Notes: generated by a model from the sequence alone, not told the origin. A stretch of DNA of 64,000 nt from Trileptium ribeirensis (GCA_030248225.1 JASANE010012378.1:116743-180742); one strand, 5' to 3'. Shown: positions 38,188 through 49,125, counted from the first letter of the stretch. Numbers and translations: made by a program.

Positions 38188-39309
38188 ATTTTTAACACTC
38201 GAATAAATAACTAGATTCGCACAATCAAGTTTATGTTTCAACCCCAAAGTATCTGCAAAGAAGTAGAATAACAAGTCATATATAACCTTTACGTCCACAA
38301 TTAATTTGAATTTGGAGTGACGATGAGTAATTATTGGCAATCAAACCATGAGCCATCAGCACTACCGTAAAAATCGCATTTTCTAGCCACTAAGCTATTT
38401 CAGGCCTATTGCTCGGATCCATAAGATTCCTGGCACTGCGAGTAAACAATAAACAACATACAATCATGCAATAGGCCACGAACTTGGTTTGTGCAACGCG
38501 TTCAAACGTAACTGCTTATTTTCGAACAACGAAAGGAGTTAATAGGATACGTAATTATCAGGTTATTGTTAAGTCAGAAATTAGAATTTAATTTATTAAA
38601 TCACGGCATATGTAGTGGTCGTGTAACTCGAAAAACACAGCATGTACGCCAGCCTTAATCTTGCCATACCCCTTGTAAGGTTTGATTGATACCAGAAAAG
38701 AGATGAGAATACTAATTTTCCCTTCAATGGAAGCTGAATCATTAGTAGCTGATAGCGCTATATATATATGTTATTTTGGTTTACTGTCCAACCTAAACTT
38801 CGATATTCATTTGAGCTATCAACTCCAATCAACCTCAGTATTCACTTGAGCTATACCTTAGGTTGAAGATTAAATCATTGCATGAATACGTGTTGTTCGA
38901 GCTTCAAGCAATACATATTGTTATGTACGAAGTGTTTCCTTTGGGCTTACTAACAGGAGCTTTAAGAGAAAGGAATATGAAAGCGAACTGTGGCATGTTG
39001 GACCGCCTTTAGTTTCCGACCTTTGACCACCAGTAGCAAGGAGGGGCTACAAAATTTTAGCAGCCTGCGTTTTAGTAACCTCCGTAGCAGTGAGAACAAT
39101 ATGTGGTTGCAACAGACTATGTATCGTACTCTGAAAATATTCGGACGCAGTGTCTTGCTTCCACTGTAGCACTAGTCCAGTAGTACCTACCAGATAAAAT
39201 ATGCATACACGTATATAACCGCTATCAATAACAATGTTACTATACACGCTTAGCTACTATATCTCAAATCCAGATCAAAATAAACATTTTTTATAACACG
39301 TTCCGTATA
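38188..39309. other. Upstream region of TMEM120, no gene seen
   Basis: This should hold the 5' UTR and promoter of the minus-strand TMEM120 gene. No core promoter could be fixed by eye. No homologous ORF was recognised. Confidence 0.45.
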
Positions 39310-40025
39310 TCCGGGTTGCCTTAGACTTGATATTAGGGCTTGCAAAAATATCTTGCCGCCTATACCGATGCGCTCGAAACAGAATGGGGTTCAATGATCG
39401 AACAAAAACAGGAGAAAGCAATGAAAAACTATTGCTTATCGATTCACACAAGGAGCAGCCACCACACATCCGTGCACAAAAGTCGCCAGATTCAGCCGTA
39501 TTCCATAAACATGGGAGTAGTTCCAGACAGGGACAGCGACAGGCTGTCGTAACCTGAGATCGGATAACTAGAAGATCAGTTATTTCTTATGATGGGAAAA
39601 TTTAGTAAAATTTGGAAGCTTGAAAAAAGTTGGTAGAGAAGATAGGGGTGGGGAAAATAATGTAGAGAAATCCGGGTTGCCTTAGACTTGATATTAGGGC
39701 TTGCAAAAATATGTCGCCGCCTATACCGATGCGCTCGAAACAGAATGGGGTTCAATGATCGAACAAAAACAGGAGAAAGCAATGAAAAACTATTGCTTAT
39801 CGATTCACACAAGGAGCAGCCACCACACATCCGTGCACAAAAGTCGCCAGATTCAGCCGTATTCCATAAACATGGGAGTAGTTCCAGACAGGGACAGCGA
39901 CAGGCTGTCGTAACCTGAGATCGGATAACTAGAAGATCAGTTATTTCTTATGATGGGAAAATTTAGTAAAATTTGGAAGCTTGAAAAAAGTTGGTAGAGA
40001 AGATAGGGGTGGGGAAAATAATGTA
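39310..40025. repeat. 361-bp tandem duplication
   Basis: Copies at about 39310-39664 and 39671-40025 are almost identical (the only clear difference is tcttgccgcc versus tgtcgccgcc near position 40 of the unit). Each contains overlapping 70-76-codon open frames in two frames, and these show no recognisable domain. This is a very recent local duplication. Confidence 0.93.
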
Positions 40026-40439
40026 TTTGGCATAAGGGAAATAGTGTTTAATAAAGAAATTGAATAGCTAGAGGGTGCTGTATGGGGTGTAATTTGAAGA
40101 AATGAAATTGAGCAAATTGAAGAAAAGTGAAAAACAAGAGATGGTAGTTGGAGAGACGGGTAGGGGAATAAAATCGTTAGAAAACAGGTTGAGGAATACG
40201 GAAGAAATACGTTTTGGGAAGAAGAAAATTAATTTATTTTTATTTTGGGAAAGTTGGAAATGGAAACTTCAGTTGAGCTTCATGAGTACCCATTACCAAC
40301 TTCCACTTTATTCACAAAAAACAGAAAATTACAGTGAAAACAGAACATGAGATATGTAACATATATAATAAAGTGGAAGAAATATATGAATAGCAATGCA
40401 AAATAACAATGAAGATTCCATCTCAGGATATTAAGGGAC
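40026..40439. other. Short gene-free gap before the LINE
   Basis: A-rich, GA-rich sequence with an unrecognised 82-codon frame (40102-40350). Nothing assignable. Confidence 0.45.
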
Positions 40440-40501
40440 AACAACCACTTATAAATACCCTCTAATCAATTATGATATTTTTCTTAATTAGCTAGCTAAT
40501 T

Positions 40502-43318
40502 TCAAAATAGATTTCTGGAAAATTTCAACCAACCTCTGAATTCAACTTTCTGTAATCTTTCACGAAATAAGCACGTTTTGCTAGCAGTTACAACAGGCAT
40601 ACCATCTATGTTTTGCGGCAGGGCGTTCCATACCGGGGTCACCCTGCTAGCAAACCAATACTTCCGTACATTGCTCCTAGTGCTGGGCACAAACAACTTC
40701 AATGAGTGCCCTCGTGTTCTCCCATCCGGTGAAAATCGGAAAAAGTCATTGAAATCTAGATCAACTTCTCTATAAACAATCTTGTAGCACATAACGAGAT
40801 CAAAAATTAACCTTCGATATTCCAAAGGTTGCAAGTCCAGATAGTCAAGTCGTTGTAGATAACTGACATTACCCAGACCATACCTATGGTACACTCGTCT
40901 CGTGAATAATCGCTGGACTGATTCGAGTCTATCAATATCCCCAACAAGGTATGGTGACCAAACTGGGGAACAATAGTCCAAAATTGGAACAACATAACAT
41001 TTATATGCTGACACCAACGTTTTAATGTTACAAAGAGGGAAACACCGTAACATCATACTGAGTATCCGGTAAGCTTTCTTGCAAATAACTTGTATATGTG
41101 ATGTCGATTTCAAACTACCGCTGACAAGGACACCTAGATCACTGACCTCACTTACGGCTATCAATTGAGATTCCCCCAACCAAAAATTTATGTCCAAAGT
41201 GCTGGTTTCGATACGAAGAATTTGACACTTATGAGCTGCAACACGCAGATGCCACGTGGTTGCCCAATTATCGATTGCAGTGAGGTCTCTTTGAAGAGAA
41301 TCAGCATCAGCTTGGTTATTTATTACGCGATATATATTAAGATCATCAGCAAATAACATTAACTGAGAATACTGTATCACATCGACCATATTTATATACA
41401 TAACGAAAAGCAGAGGACCCAAGACAGACCCTTGAGGTACTCCAGAAATAATGCTGTATGGGGAGGAGTAACTAGAGGCAATTTTACACAACTGTACGAG
41501 ATGTGATAAATAATTACACAGCCACGTTAACACAAGTTACCATCGATTCCATAGCTTGCAATCTTCAACATTAACTTTTTATGACTAACGCAGCCGAATG
41601 CCTTAGCGAAATCAATATAAACAACATTGAGTGCAGAGCCGGTATCTATAGCACGACTCCAATCGTTAGTTACTTTCAGCAGTTGAGTACAAGTAGATTT
41701 CCGCACGACGAAGACGTGCTGAGCCGAGCTAAGCAATCCATGTGTATTGAGAAACTCGGTCGTTTGTTTATGTATAATCTTTTCTAACACACGGCAGACT
41801 ACGCTAGTAAGAGAAATCGGACGATAATTCTTAGCTAGTGTTGGATCTCCTTTTTTAAAAATAGGAATTATATGAGCTACTTTCCAACTCGATGGAATTT
41901 GATTATAACACAATGGAATAAGTAAAAATAAAGTACAATGGATATGACAATTCTTTATGCAGTCTTTTCAATAACAAACTAGGCAAACCATCCGGAGTGT
42001 GTGATACTTTTGCATGTAGTTTAGCTAATGTTCTGTCAACGTCTTCAAGAGTTAAAGTAATTTGACGAAGTCGGTGATCGTTATCAATACGATGACGACA
42101 ATATGGAGTGATATTGTTCTCACATACAAAAACATCACTATAATGCCTAGCTAAAATGTTAGCAATATCGTTGTCGTCGAATTTCAAATCATTTTGACTA
42201 TCTTTTAATGCATTAATTGAAACATTGTTAGTATGACAGTGCTTACGAACATATTTGTACATGCTGTTCATGTCTCCTGATTGTAATATACGGTTTTGGC
42301 GACGTGAATGATAATCAGAAATAAGTCTTTTGACAATTAATGACTGAATTCTGAAAGACTCCATACCCAAAAGCCTATGACGACTTTTCCATAATTTATG
42401 TTTCAGATTGATAGCCTTCGAAATATACTTAGGGTATCTTACTTTCGAACAAGTTACACACAGTGGCACACATAAATGGATAGCAGTATTAAGATTATCA
42501 ACAAAAACGGACCACGATTGATCTATATTCATACAACGATCAAACTCATACCAATCGATACGTAGCAAATAAATAGAAATAGGCGGATTCATATTATTGA
42601 AATCCAGGACATATGAACGTTTGTTTTCCTTAGTCTGTCTTGTAATTTCAAAATGAACCGAATTATGATCACTGTTCGAGAAAGGTGGTGACACAACAAC
42701 GTTACGGATACTATCGACAGAATTAGTGAGTATTAGATCAAGAATAGTACTACCTCTAGTAGGTTCTATAACTAATTGAGACAACCCGAAGCTAACGACA
42801 AAATCATAAAATAGCCTACTGGCAGGATTGGAAAATGAAGCATTGCTAATCCAATCAATCGAAGGAAAATTAAAATCGCCCATCAGAGTAACCAAGTAGT
42901 TAACATCACATATCGAAGCAATAATATGAGTTAATTCTTCCACTGACTGAGGTAAACGACCAGGTGGGCAATAGGCACATATTATACGATGTGGAGTGCC
43001 ATCATATATGTCTAGTGCGACTAGCTCTATTTCATGGCACCGCTGGGGCGGCACCACTGAATGCTTAATATCGTTATTTATGATAATAGCTACACTACCG
43101 CCTCGCCTGTCCAATCGATCTTGTCTATATACAGAAAAGCCAGGAGCAGTTACCATATCGTCTGAAAATGACGTTTCAAGCCATGTTTCAGTTATGGCAA
43201 TTAGCGAGTATTCACTAGCGTTTTGCAGGTGAATCAACTCAGGTAGCTTATTACATACGCTTCTAGCATTAAAAAGTTTGCAAATAATATTGTTTAACCT
43301 GGTTGTTGCCCCAGTCAC
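40502..43318 (-). pseudogene. LINE ORF2: APE endonuclease + reverse transcriptase, frameshifted
   Basis: It begins overlapping the ORF1 stop (gtgac at 43318). The endonuclease domain has the TETW, MGDFNFP and SNSDHN motifs of APE-type nickases (about 43230-42640). The RT follows: KNYRPISLTSV, then YIDFAKAF (motif A), SGVPQGSVLGPLLF (motif B), MLFADDLNIY (catalytic motif C) and LGVLVSG. A thumb and C-terminal part follows (WSPYLVGDIDRLESVQRLFT, WNALPQNI). Frameshifts lie near 41910 (end of the endonuclease-RT linker) and near 41530 (just after motif A). Motif A reads AFGCVSH where AFDxVxH is usual, a second substitution-type lesion. The total is about 938 codons, a normal length for CR1-like ORF2. 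Confidence 0.93.
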
Positions 43319-44235
43319 TGATTTCCCAAAAAGTGTTCAACATTGAATTTAAATGCACGATCACGGACACCTTTGCCTAATTTTCCGTCATCCAATACGG
43401 GACAGTTGAACTTCACTACAACATTGTCTCTGACAATATACTTGATGCCAATACTGGCGCCCTCCTTGTTGAGTTCAACACAACGTTTACGCAGAGCAGC
43501 TCCTAGTTTCAGTTCATCATGACTCATTGAGCGTCGAAGATATACACCAGATCAGTTGGAGCCATCCAGATTTTTGGCCTCTTGTAGAACGGAACGTTGA
43601 GCGCGAGATGAAACGAAATGGATTTTAAGCAGACGAGGTTTATCATTGGATCGTTTGCCCATGCGAAATACTTCGACCACTTGTGCACACGGGTCTAGAT
43701 ATTGGCATAGTTTGCGAACTTCGGCAAGGTCGTCGATTGTTTTGGGGAGCCCAATGGCGACGGCGCTGCGTCTTCTTACCTCTTCGTCTTGCATATTTTT
43801 GACATCGTCAACAATCATGACCTAGGCTTCTGCCACTGCATGCTTGGCGGCGATTTCAGCAAATGACCGCTGCTGCTGTTCATGAACGACAGGGTCTTTG
43901 GGTTCAGGAGGCTGTAGCTTCTGTGCCATTTCGTTGACTGTTGCGGCTAATTTACTGATCTTTTCGTCGGTGCTACTGATGTGATGTTGCAGAGTTTTGG
44001 TGATTGCCGTTTGAGTGTCAACACCAGATTTCAGGATGCGGAAGGACTTTTTGCAACCATTGCAGAAAACGAAAACGTTGTCGTTGTCAATTGTTTTTGA
44101 AGCCGTGATACCAAGACATTTGAAATGTAGCCAGACACTGCACAGTGAACAGCTGACGCCAGAATCTTTAACCGCTGATTTACAAATGTCACAATTTGCA
44201 TTATCAGATTGACTACGGCGACGAGCACTCGCCAT
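43315..44235 (-). pseudogene. LINE ORF1: PHD finger + RRM-like protein, two in-frame stops
   Basis: The ATG at 44235 starts MASARRR. A PHD-type zinc finger follows (CDIC ... CSLC ... WLHFKC ... CNGC). Next come a coiled-coil-like stretch (ISSTDEKISKLAATVNEMAQ), an in-frame TAG at 43824-43822, an RRM-like domain (about 43815-43552; VAIGLPKT, EVFRMGK, RLLKIHFVS), an in-frame TGA at 43551-43549, and a conserved basic C-terminal domain (GVYLRRSM, ALRKRC) ending at a TGA (43317-43315). All pieces are in the same frame, so only two point changes separate it from an open ORF. CR1-type ORF1 proteins bind element RNA. The PHD finger is a known ORF1 component in this group and may guide chromatin contacts. 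Confidence 0.9.
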
Positions 44236-44260
44236 TTTATAATACCGCAATTAATTACAC

Positions 44261-45045
44261 TGGTGAAATTGTTCAGCCACAGACGTTTGTTAATTGTTAT
44301 GATACGTTGATTGATTTATTGATTTAGTTAATTACTGAATGCAATTGGGTTAAAACCAAGAGAGTTTTGGGAGAAGTTTGGAGGACGGCAATGATGAGTT
44401 AATGAAAAAGAAAGTGTCAATTATATATAGGACATCTATCCTTCGTAAATTTCTAATATTTTGGTTGGAAACGTAAACTTTTAAATTTTTTATAGATTTT
44501 AAGTTCGCAACTTTTCAAGCGAATTTCAAAGGACTTTGAAATATATATACAATTCCTAGGGGTTTGTTTAATATTGAGCTTCGCAATTTGTTAAATACAG
44601 AGAAATGGCGTTAGCTGCTGTATATGTTTGCGATGGAACGCTGGACCGTTCAGTTAGCAAATAGAGTTGATTTATCAGTTTTGGGGTACTCTATTGGAAC
44701 TTTAATCCCTCTTTACGTAATCATATTTTGCTTGAAAATTCAACATTTTCTTCTTATAGCTTCGATAATATTTTGTCTACAAACTTTAGGTATTTTTCTA
44801 TGGTTTCATAATATTCTATGGAGAAACTTGACATTTATATTTTGTATATGTGCTTGGGACATCATATTTCTTTATAAAGTATATATTAGGTTTTTCCTAA
44901 ACTTTGTACATATTGTAACAGATTCAACAGTGGTCGGCAGTAACTCTGCTGTGCTAGTAAACAGCAATGCATGACACTACCACGGCGATAGAAAACATAA
45001 GTGGGCCACAATAATGAAAATGTCTCTCTGATTAGCGCTTATTCT
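44261..45045. other. Gap between LINE and LTR element, with one hydrophobic ORF
   Basis: The part nearest the LINE is probably its 5' UTR, but the boundary cannot be set. One plus-strand ORF lies inside and is listed separately. No other signal was seen. Confidence 0.45.
44624..44974 (+). CDS. Unrecognised hydrophobic ORF, 116 codons
   Basis: The frame encodes a small protein with three or four hydrophobic stretches (for example LIPLYVIIFCL, FLLIASIIFCLQTLGIFLWF, LTFIFCICAWDIIFLY). It could in principle be a multi-span membrane peptide. AT-rich DNA readily gives such compositions by chance, and no family is recognised. Weak evidence for a real gene; it is reported only because it is the longest open frame in the gap. 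Confidence 0.15.
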   Translation: MFAMERWTVQLANRVDLSVLGYSIGTLIPLYVIIFCLKIQHFLLIASIIFCLQTLGIFLWFHNILWRNLTFIFCICAWDIIFLYKVYIRFFLNFVHIVTDSTVVGSNSAVLVNSNA

Positions 45046-45218
45046 TGTGACTGGTGCCTTTTTCACCCCAAAATTTTTCTTTTTCTTTTCCATAAAGGCC
45101 GCCCCCACGCCGCTCTGGTATTCCCTGTCGGCCTCGGCATGGTATATGAGCGTATGAGTTGGAAAACTAATATATATCTATTATACATAACTATATTACT
45201 AGCTATGTAATTTCCTAG

Positions 45219-45994
45219 CTTAATTAAAACCAACTATAATAATATATAATATTACTTATTTATACAATTCCCCTAAATAACCCTTCCTTTCCCCAACCTA
45301 AATTAAATACCCTCAAACCCCCCAAAACACACTTTTTCTTTTTCCCCACTCTCTCCTTTACAATATATACTTCACCCACCCTTTTCTTTTACACCCAACT
45401 AAAATTCTACCCAAAATCCAATTTTCTCCTTTTTCCCATTTTTCTACCAAAATTCAAACCCCTCCCTCTCACCCAAACCTCCACCAATCTCCCTAAAATT
45501 TTCATATCTTTTTCACATCACCACCCCCATCCACATATTATTCCTCTTCTTCTTATTTCCTATATATTTACCCTTCCCAAAAATATCCTTTTTCTCCCTT
45601 TTTTCTCCATTTTTCAAATATCCCCCATTCCCTCAAGATTCAACCAATATCCCCCAAATTTTAATATCCTTTTCCCTTACCACCCCTATTCATATATCTA
45701 CTTCACCCCTTTCCCATTCCTTTATTTTTCATAAATTACTACTTTCCAAAATTCCGATTTTCTCCAACTTTTCACATTTTTCAAACATCTCCTATTTTCT
45801 AAATATTTAACCCCCACTCTCAAATTCCCAATTTCAACTCCCCTACCTACCCCCTTCACCATATTAAAATTTCACTATCCCCCTCTCTAGTTTTCTCAAA
45901 CCACACCCCATCTTTCTACTCCTTTCCTCATTTCAAATTTTCCTTCAAAATTCCTCTAAATTATATAATATATAATATATATATTATTATATTC
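45219..45994 (+). other. G-less tract of the 5' LTR
   Basis: In 776 plus-strand bases there are only three G residues (near 45636, 45756 and 45890), and the first 417 bases contain none. The composition is C, T and A, with many cccc and tttt runs. The same tract is present in the 3' LTR (from about 61550 to 62340), with a few more G residues. Flanking LTR sequence has normal G content, so this is a sharply bounded domain. Confidence 0.9.
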
Positions 45995-47488
45995 GCGGCA
46001 TATTATTTTGATATATTATGGTACTGTTTGCTAGCGTCTACGGGGCGAGGTGATTCTTACTAGTTATTCTACTTGTTTTTGGTATTGAATATTGAATTGT
46101 ATGGTATTATGTAGTGATGACTAGTGGTGTGATTATTCTTAGGGGTAGTTTGAGATTAATTACCTAGCTATGTTTAAGGACGGTTTCATGAGTTTAGCTT
46201 ACGTGGCGTTTTAGTGGAGCGAGCGCTACTGTTTAGTGCGCTGGTAGTTGTGTTTTAAGACTGACAAAGTTTTTTTGTAATAATTATATTTTAATTAATT
46301 AGACTTTAGGACGACCTAGCTAAGACCTGTTACGAGAACAGAGCGTTTTACATTTGAAGGCGATGCATATATGGTTTTTCTACAATTATTGCGATGAGTA
46401 GTGATCGAGTTAGAATTTTCAGTGGCTATGAAGCGCTGCTTGGCGGAGATTGCTGGAAAAGTTGCCACTTATTTACTTTAGGTGTTTATAATATTTTGGT
46501 TACGAGAAAATTCACAGCGTTCGTGAACGGGTTGATGCGTGAAGTTGTCGACTTGGGACGAGACCCTTAACGATTGTCTCGCGTAGAAATTAATTATAAC
46601 CACAATAACTGCATTCAGCGGACATTACCGGTATTTTTCCATATTATCTTTTATTGTGTTGATGGCTACCTAGCTAGTACGCAGATTTCACGATTTCGGA
46701 TTTCACTTCAAATTTTCCTGAGTGTTTGATTGAAAGTGATTGTTGACTAGATACTATTGCCGTACTGTTCGAATATAAGTGCCGGGTAGAAAAGTGTTAG
46801 ATATAGGTGTTATGCTGCCGCATCGGGTGAAAACACTTATGGTAAACGTTATTAGTTAGAAAAGGGTGTGTGTCACGGACGTATTATGCTTTCATATTAA
46901 CTAGCATCTACAGGCGTAATAATTACGGATGATATCGAATTGTGTTCTTTATATAAAGCTTGCGGAGTGCTACGAAACCTATTTAGGAGATCGAACTTTC
47001 AGTCTAGCCAACTGACCGAATGTTTAAATTCAACTCTGGGTTTTAATCTATAAATCTTTGTTTTTTAATAAACATCAGCGAATCGCAGCTAAGGAACGCC
47101 GTGGAAAATCAGCACGTCGTTATAGTTAAAAATAAACGTTTAAGACCCGTTGGCTGTCGTTGAACTCGATAGAAAAGAGCGTAATAAATCTATATCGGTG
47201 TGTGTTGAGTTGTTAAAGTCGTTGGAGTAACCCCGAAGTAGGAGACACTAGCAAACTGTCACCACTTTCCTGGTACGCCAGGCCCCGAACTCGCGCACCC
47301 CAGCTGTCACTGTAGTATTAATTGGTGGCCTGAATTCTGTCTTTCGTGTGTTATAGTGGTCGCTGGGGGTCGGAGCGTCGCGTAAGCACGAAGCTACACC
47401 GCCGCAGAAAAAGAATAAGCTCCGACATGGTGGCCATGACGAGGCCAATGCCAATCCAGATCCTGTGAAGATTCAGGTGGTACGGTTG

Positions 47489-47526
47489 CCGGATTGGTTC
47501 GTGGTTAGTGGTGATATTATTGACAT
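47489..47526 (+). repeat. 38-bp direct repeat, copy 1
   Basis: The 38 bases starting ccggattggttcgtggttag and ending ttattgacat are identical to 49050-49087. The two copies bracket the integrase-Ulp1 segment. Confidence 0.95.
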
Positions 47527-47573
47527 AAATCAGCTAATTCAGTCGTTCCTTGCGTACTTGATCTTGTCTTCAG

Positions 47574-48903
47574 ATTCGGAGTGATGAAGATTTTCCAAAC
47601 GGACCAGGGGAAGGAGTTCTGCAACAGCCTCAATAAGGAACTGTGCGATTTACTCGGAATTCAACGTGCCATCTCCACTGCTTACCATCCACAGACGCAG
47701 GGCTTGACGGAAAGATTCAACCAAACGTTGGAGACGCAGCTTATGAAAGTCTGTGGGGGCAATCCAGAAGTTTGGGATCGCAAAATACAATCAGTGGCTT
47801 TTTCCTACAGAGTGAAACAGCAGAAATCCTCCAAAGCGTCCCCGTTTAAGCTACTTTATGGTGTCGATGCAGTTCTCCCCATTCAGCTTCAATTTGAGCC
47901 GCCATCACAAGACAGTAAGGATCCTGTTGATGTTATTCAACAGCGACTATCAGTTATTGAAGAAGATCTGACTACCGCTCGTCTTAACGCATCGAACGAA
48001 ATTAAGTGTGCCCAGAGCACCAGAAAGCTGCTTATGATGCTAGAGCGGGATACCACCGTTCAATATAAAGCAGGAGATGAGGTTATGGTTCAAAACACAA
48101 GAAAGCGTAGCCGCAAGGGAGACAAACTGGAACCCAGGTGGCAGGGACCGTTTGTCATCGACGAAGCCATTGGAAAGGGGGCGTTCAAACTACATGGTAG
48201 CAGCAAAATTGTTAATATGCAAGATCTAAAGCGCATAAGTGCCAACGTGCCTGATGCGGCTGATGATGGATCGCAGCATAACGAGATATGTTGGCGTAAA
48301 ATTGGAACTATTTCGTTACCGCTGGATGACAGGAAAATCATATCTGACCCTGATGGATGGCTCAATGATCGCCATGTTAATGCTGCTCAACAAATGCTCA
48401 AAGCTCAGTATCCTGAGACCGGTTGCCTGTTGGACACTCTGTTGGATAGTAATCCTTCTATTTCGATGTCTAGCGCCTTGGAGATGACACGTGATTTGTC
48501 CCTGCAGATTCATCACACCCATGGTAACCACTGGATAACATCATGCTACACGGCAGGGTCTGACAGCGTCAGGATTTACGACTCAATGCAATTTGCATCA
48601 TCTCCGGAATTGGAACGGCGACTCTGCCACTTGTATCATCCGCTGGCAGATGCAGATGGCAGGATTCGGTTGGAAATTATGCCTTGTCAAAAACAGGAAA
48701 ACAGTTCCGATTGTGGATTTTTCGCGATTGCCTTCATGGTCTCCTTGGCAAACGGAAACTGTCCATCAGGGCTTCGTTATGCCGACTCTAAGATGCGAAA
48801 TCATCTGCTGGAGTGCTTTGATAACGAAATTGTGTGTGAATTTGAAAGTGAACGTATAATTCAAGTGGCTAAGCCTAACGTGGTATACGTGAATGTTGAG
48901 TAA
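47574..48903 (+). CDS. Partial DDE integrase fused to Ulp1 (C48) SUMO-type protease
   Basis: An intact frame of 440 codons from gtg/ATG at 47581/47584 to TAA at 48903; homology begins slightly earlier (FRFGV, from about 47574). Residues 1-60 are the second half of an integrase core, with catalytic Asp8 (QTDQGKEF) and Glu44 (GLTERFNQ); the first catalytic Asp is missing. Residues 160-220 form the integrase C-terminal module with a GPF motif (WQGPFVIDEAIGKGAFKL). Residues 250-420 form a Ulp1/SENP-type cysteine protease: WLNDRHV entry motif, His317 (GNHWI), Asp334 (RIYDSM), Gln370 (PCQ) and Cys378 (SSDCGFFAI), all present. Integrase-Ulp1 fusions are known in Ginger1 DNA transposons. The sequence before the homology (cttgtcttcag at 47563-47573) resembles a 3' splice site. 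The ORF lies inside the 5' LTR; the 3' LTR keeps only its last ~20 codons. Confidence 0.85.
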
Positions 48904-48947
48904 TAACAGTATTTTCTGTATTCTTATCCCATTTCTTTTGTATTTGT

Positions 48948-49049
48948 TAGGGGGGAACGAATCCTATGGGGGAACTTTTCCTATACCTTGAGGGGGAACT
49001 TTTTCCACGGGGGGAACGAATCCTATGGGGGAACGAATCATATACGACA
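48948..49049 (+). other. Reiterated GGGGGAAC block at LTR end
   Basis: Five gggggaac words occur within about 100 bases, alternating with cgaatcctatg and ttttcctataccttga or tttttccac spacers. The block is present unchanged at the end of the 3' LTR (about 63895-63996). It resembles repeated polypurine-tract starts or a G-quadruplex-prone element, and the function is unknown. Confidence 0.8.
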
Positions 49050-49087
49050 CCGGATTGGTTCGTGGTTAGTGGTGATATTATTGACAT
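49050..49087 (+). repeat. 38-bp direct repeat, copy 2
   Basis: Identical to 47489-47526. It lies directly after the presumed LTR end, where a primer-binding site would be expected. It contains a tggttcgtgg word starting with TGG, but I could not match it convincingly to the 3' end of a known tRNA. Confidence 0.95.
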
Positions 49088-49125
49088 TTTCTTGGTGTTA
49101 ATTTTTGCGCGTTACAGCACGAATT

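Larger units (their letters stand above)
40440..44260 (-). mobile_element. CR1-like non-LTR retrotransposon, near full length
   Basis: A minus-strand LINE with ORF1 (PHD finger, RRM-like domain, conserved C-terminal domain) followed immediately by ORF2 (APE-type endonuclease plus reverse transcriptase). This architecture is typical of the CR1/Jockey group in invertebrates. The 5' end is somewhere beyond 44235, and the 3' end is near 40440-40500, where an attagctagctaatt sequence follows the ORF2 stop. No poly-A tail is seen, which fits CR1. Two in-frame stops in ORF1 and two frameshifts in ORF2 make this copy inactive. Most of the protein sequence is intact, so the insertion is fairly young. 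Confidence 0.92.
45046..49049 (+). repeat. 5' long terminal repeat (~4.0 kb)
   Basis: It starts tgtgactggtgcc (the right copy starts tgttgggactggtgcc, so three bases are lost here) and is colinear with 61387-63996. It contains a near G-less tract (45219-45994), an AT-rich TATA-like block (about 45962-45994), a ~1.4-kb conserved non-coding part, the integrase-Ulp1 ORF, and a terminal block of reiterated gggggaac words. The 3' end is taken as gaca at 49049 because tgt/aca form the expected inverted termini. An alternative end is the aca at 49086. A 4-kb LTR with a protein-coding gene inside it is exceptional. Confidence 0.8.

Noticed and set aside
39327..39918. Pairs of identical 70-76-codon ORFs
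   Set aside because: They exist only because a 361-bp segment is tandemly duplicated; overlapping frames are equally open and no family is recognised.
49050..49087. tRNA primer-binding site for the LTR element
   Set aside because: A TGG-starting word is in the right place, but its complement does not resemble the acceptor and T-arm end of any tRNA I could recall, so it is not called as a PBS.
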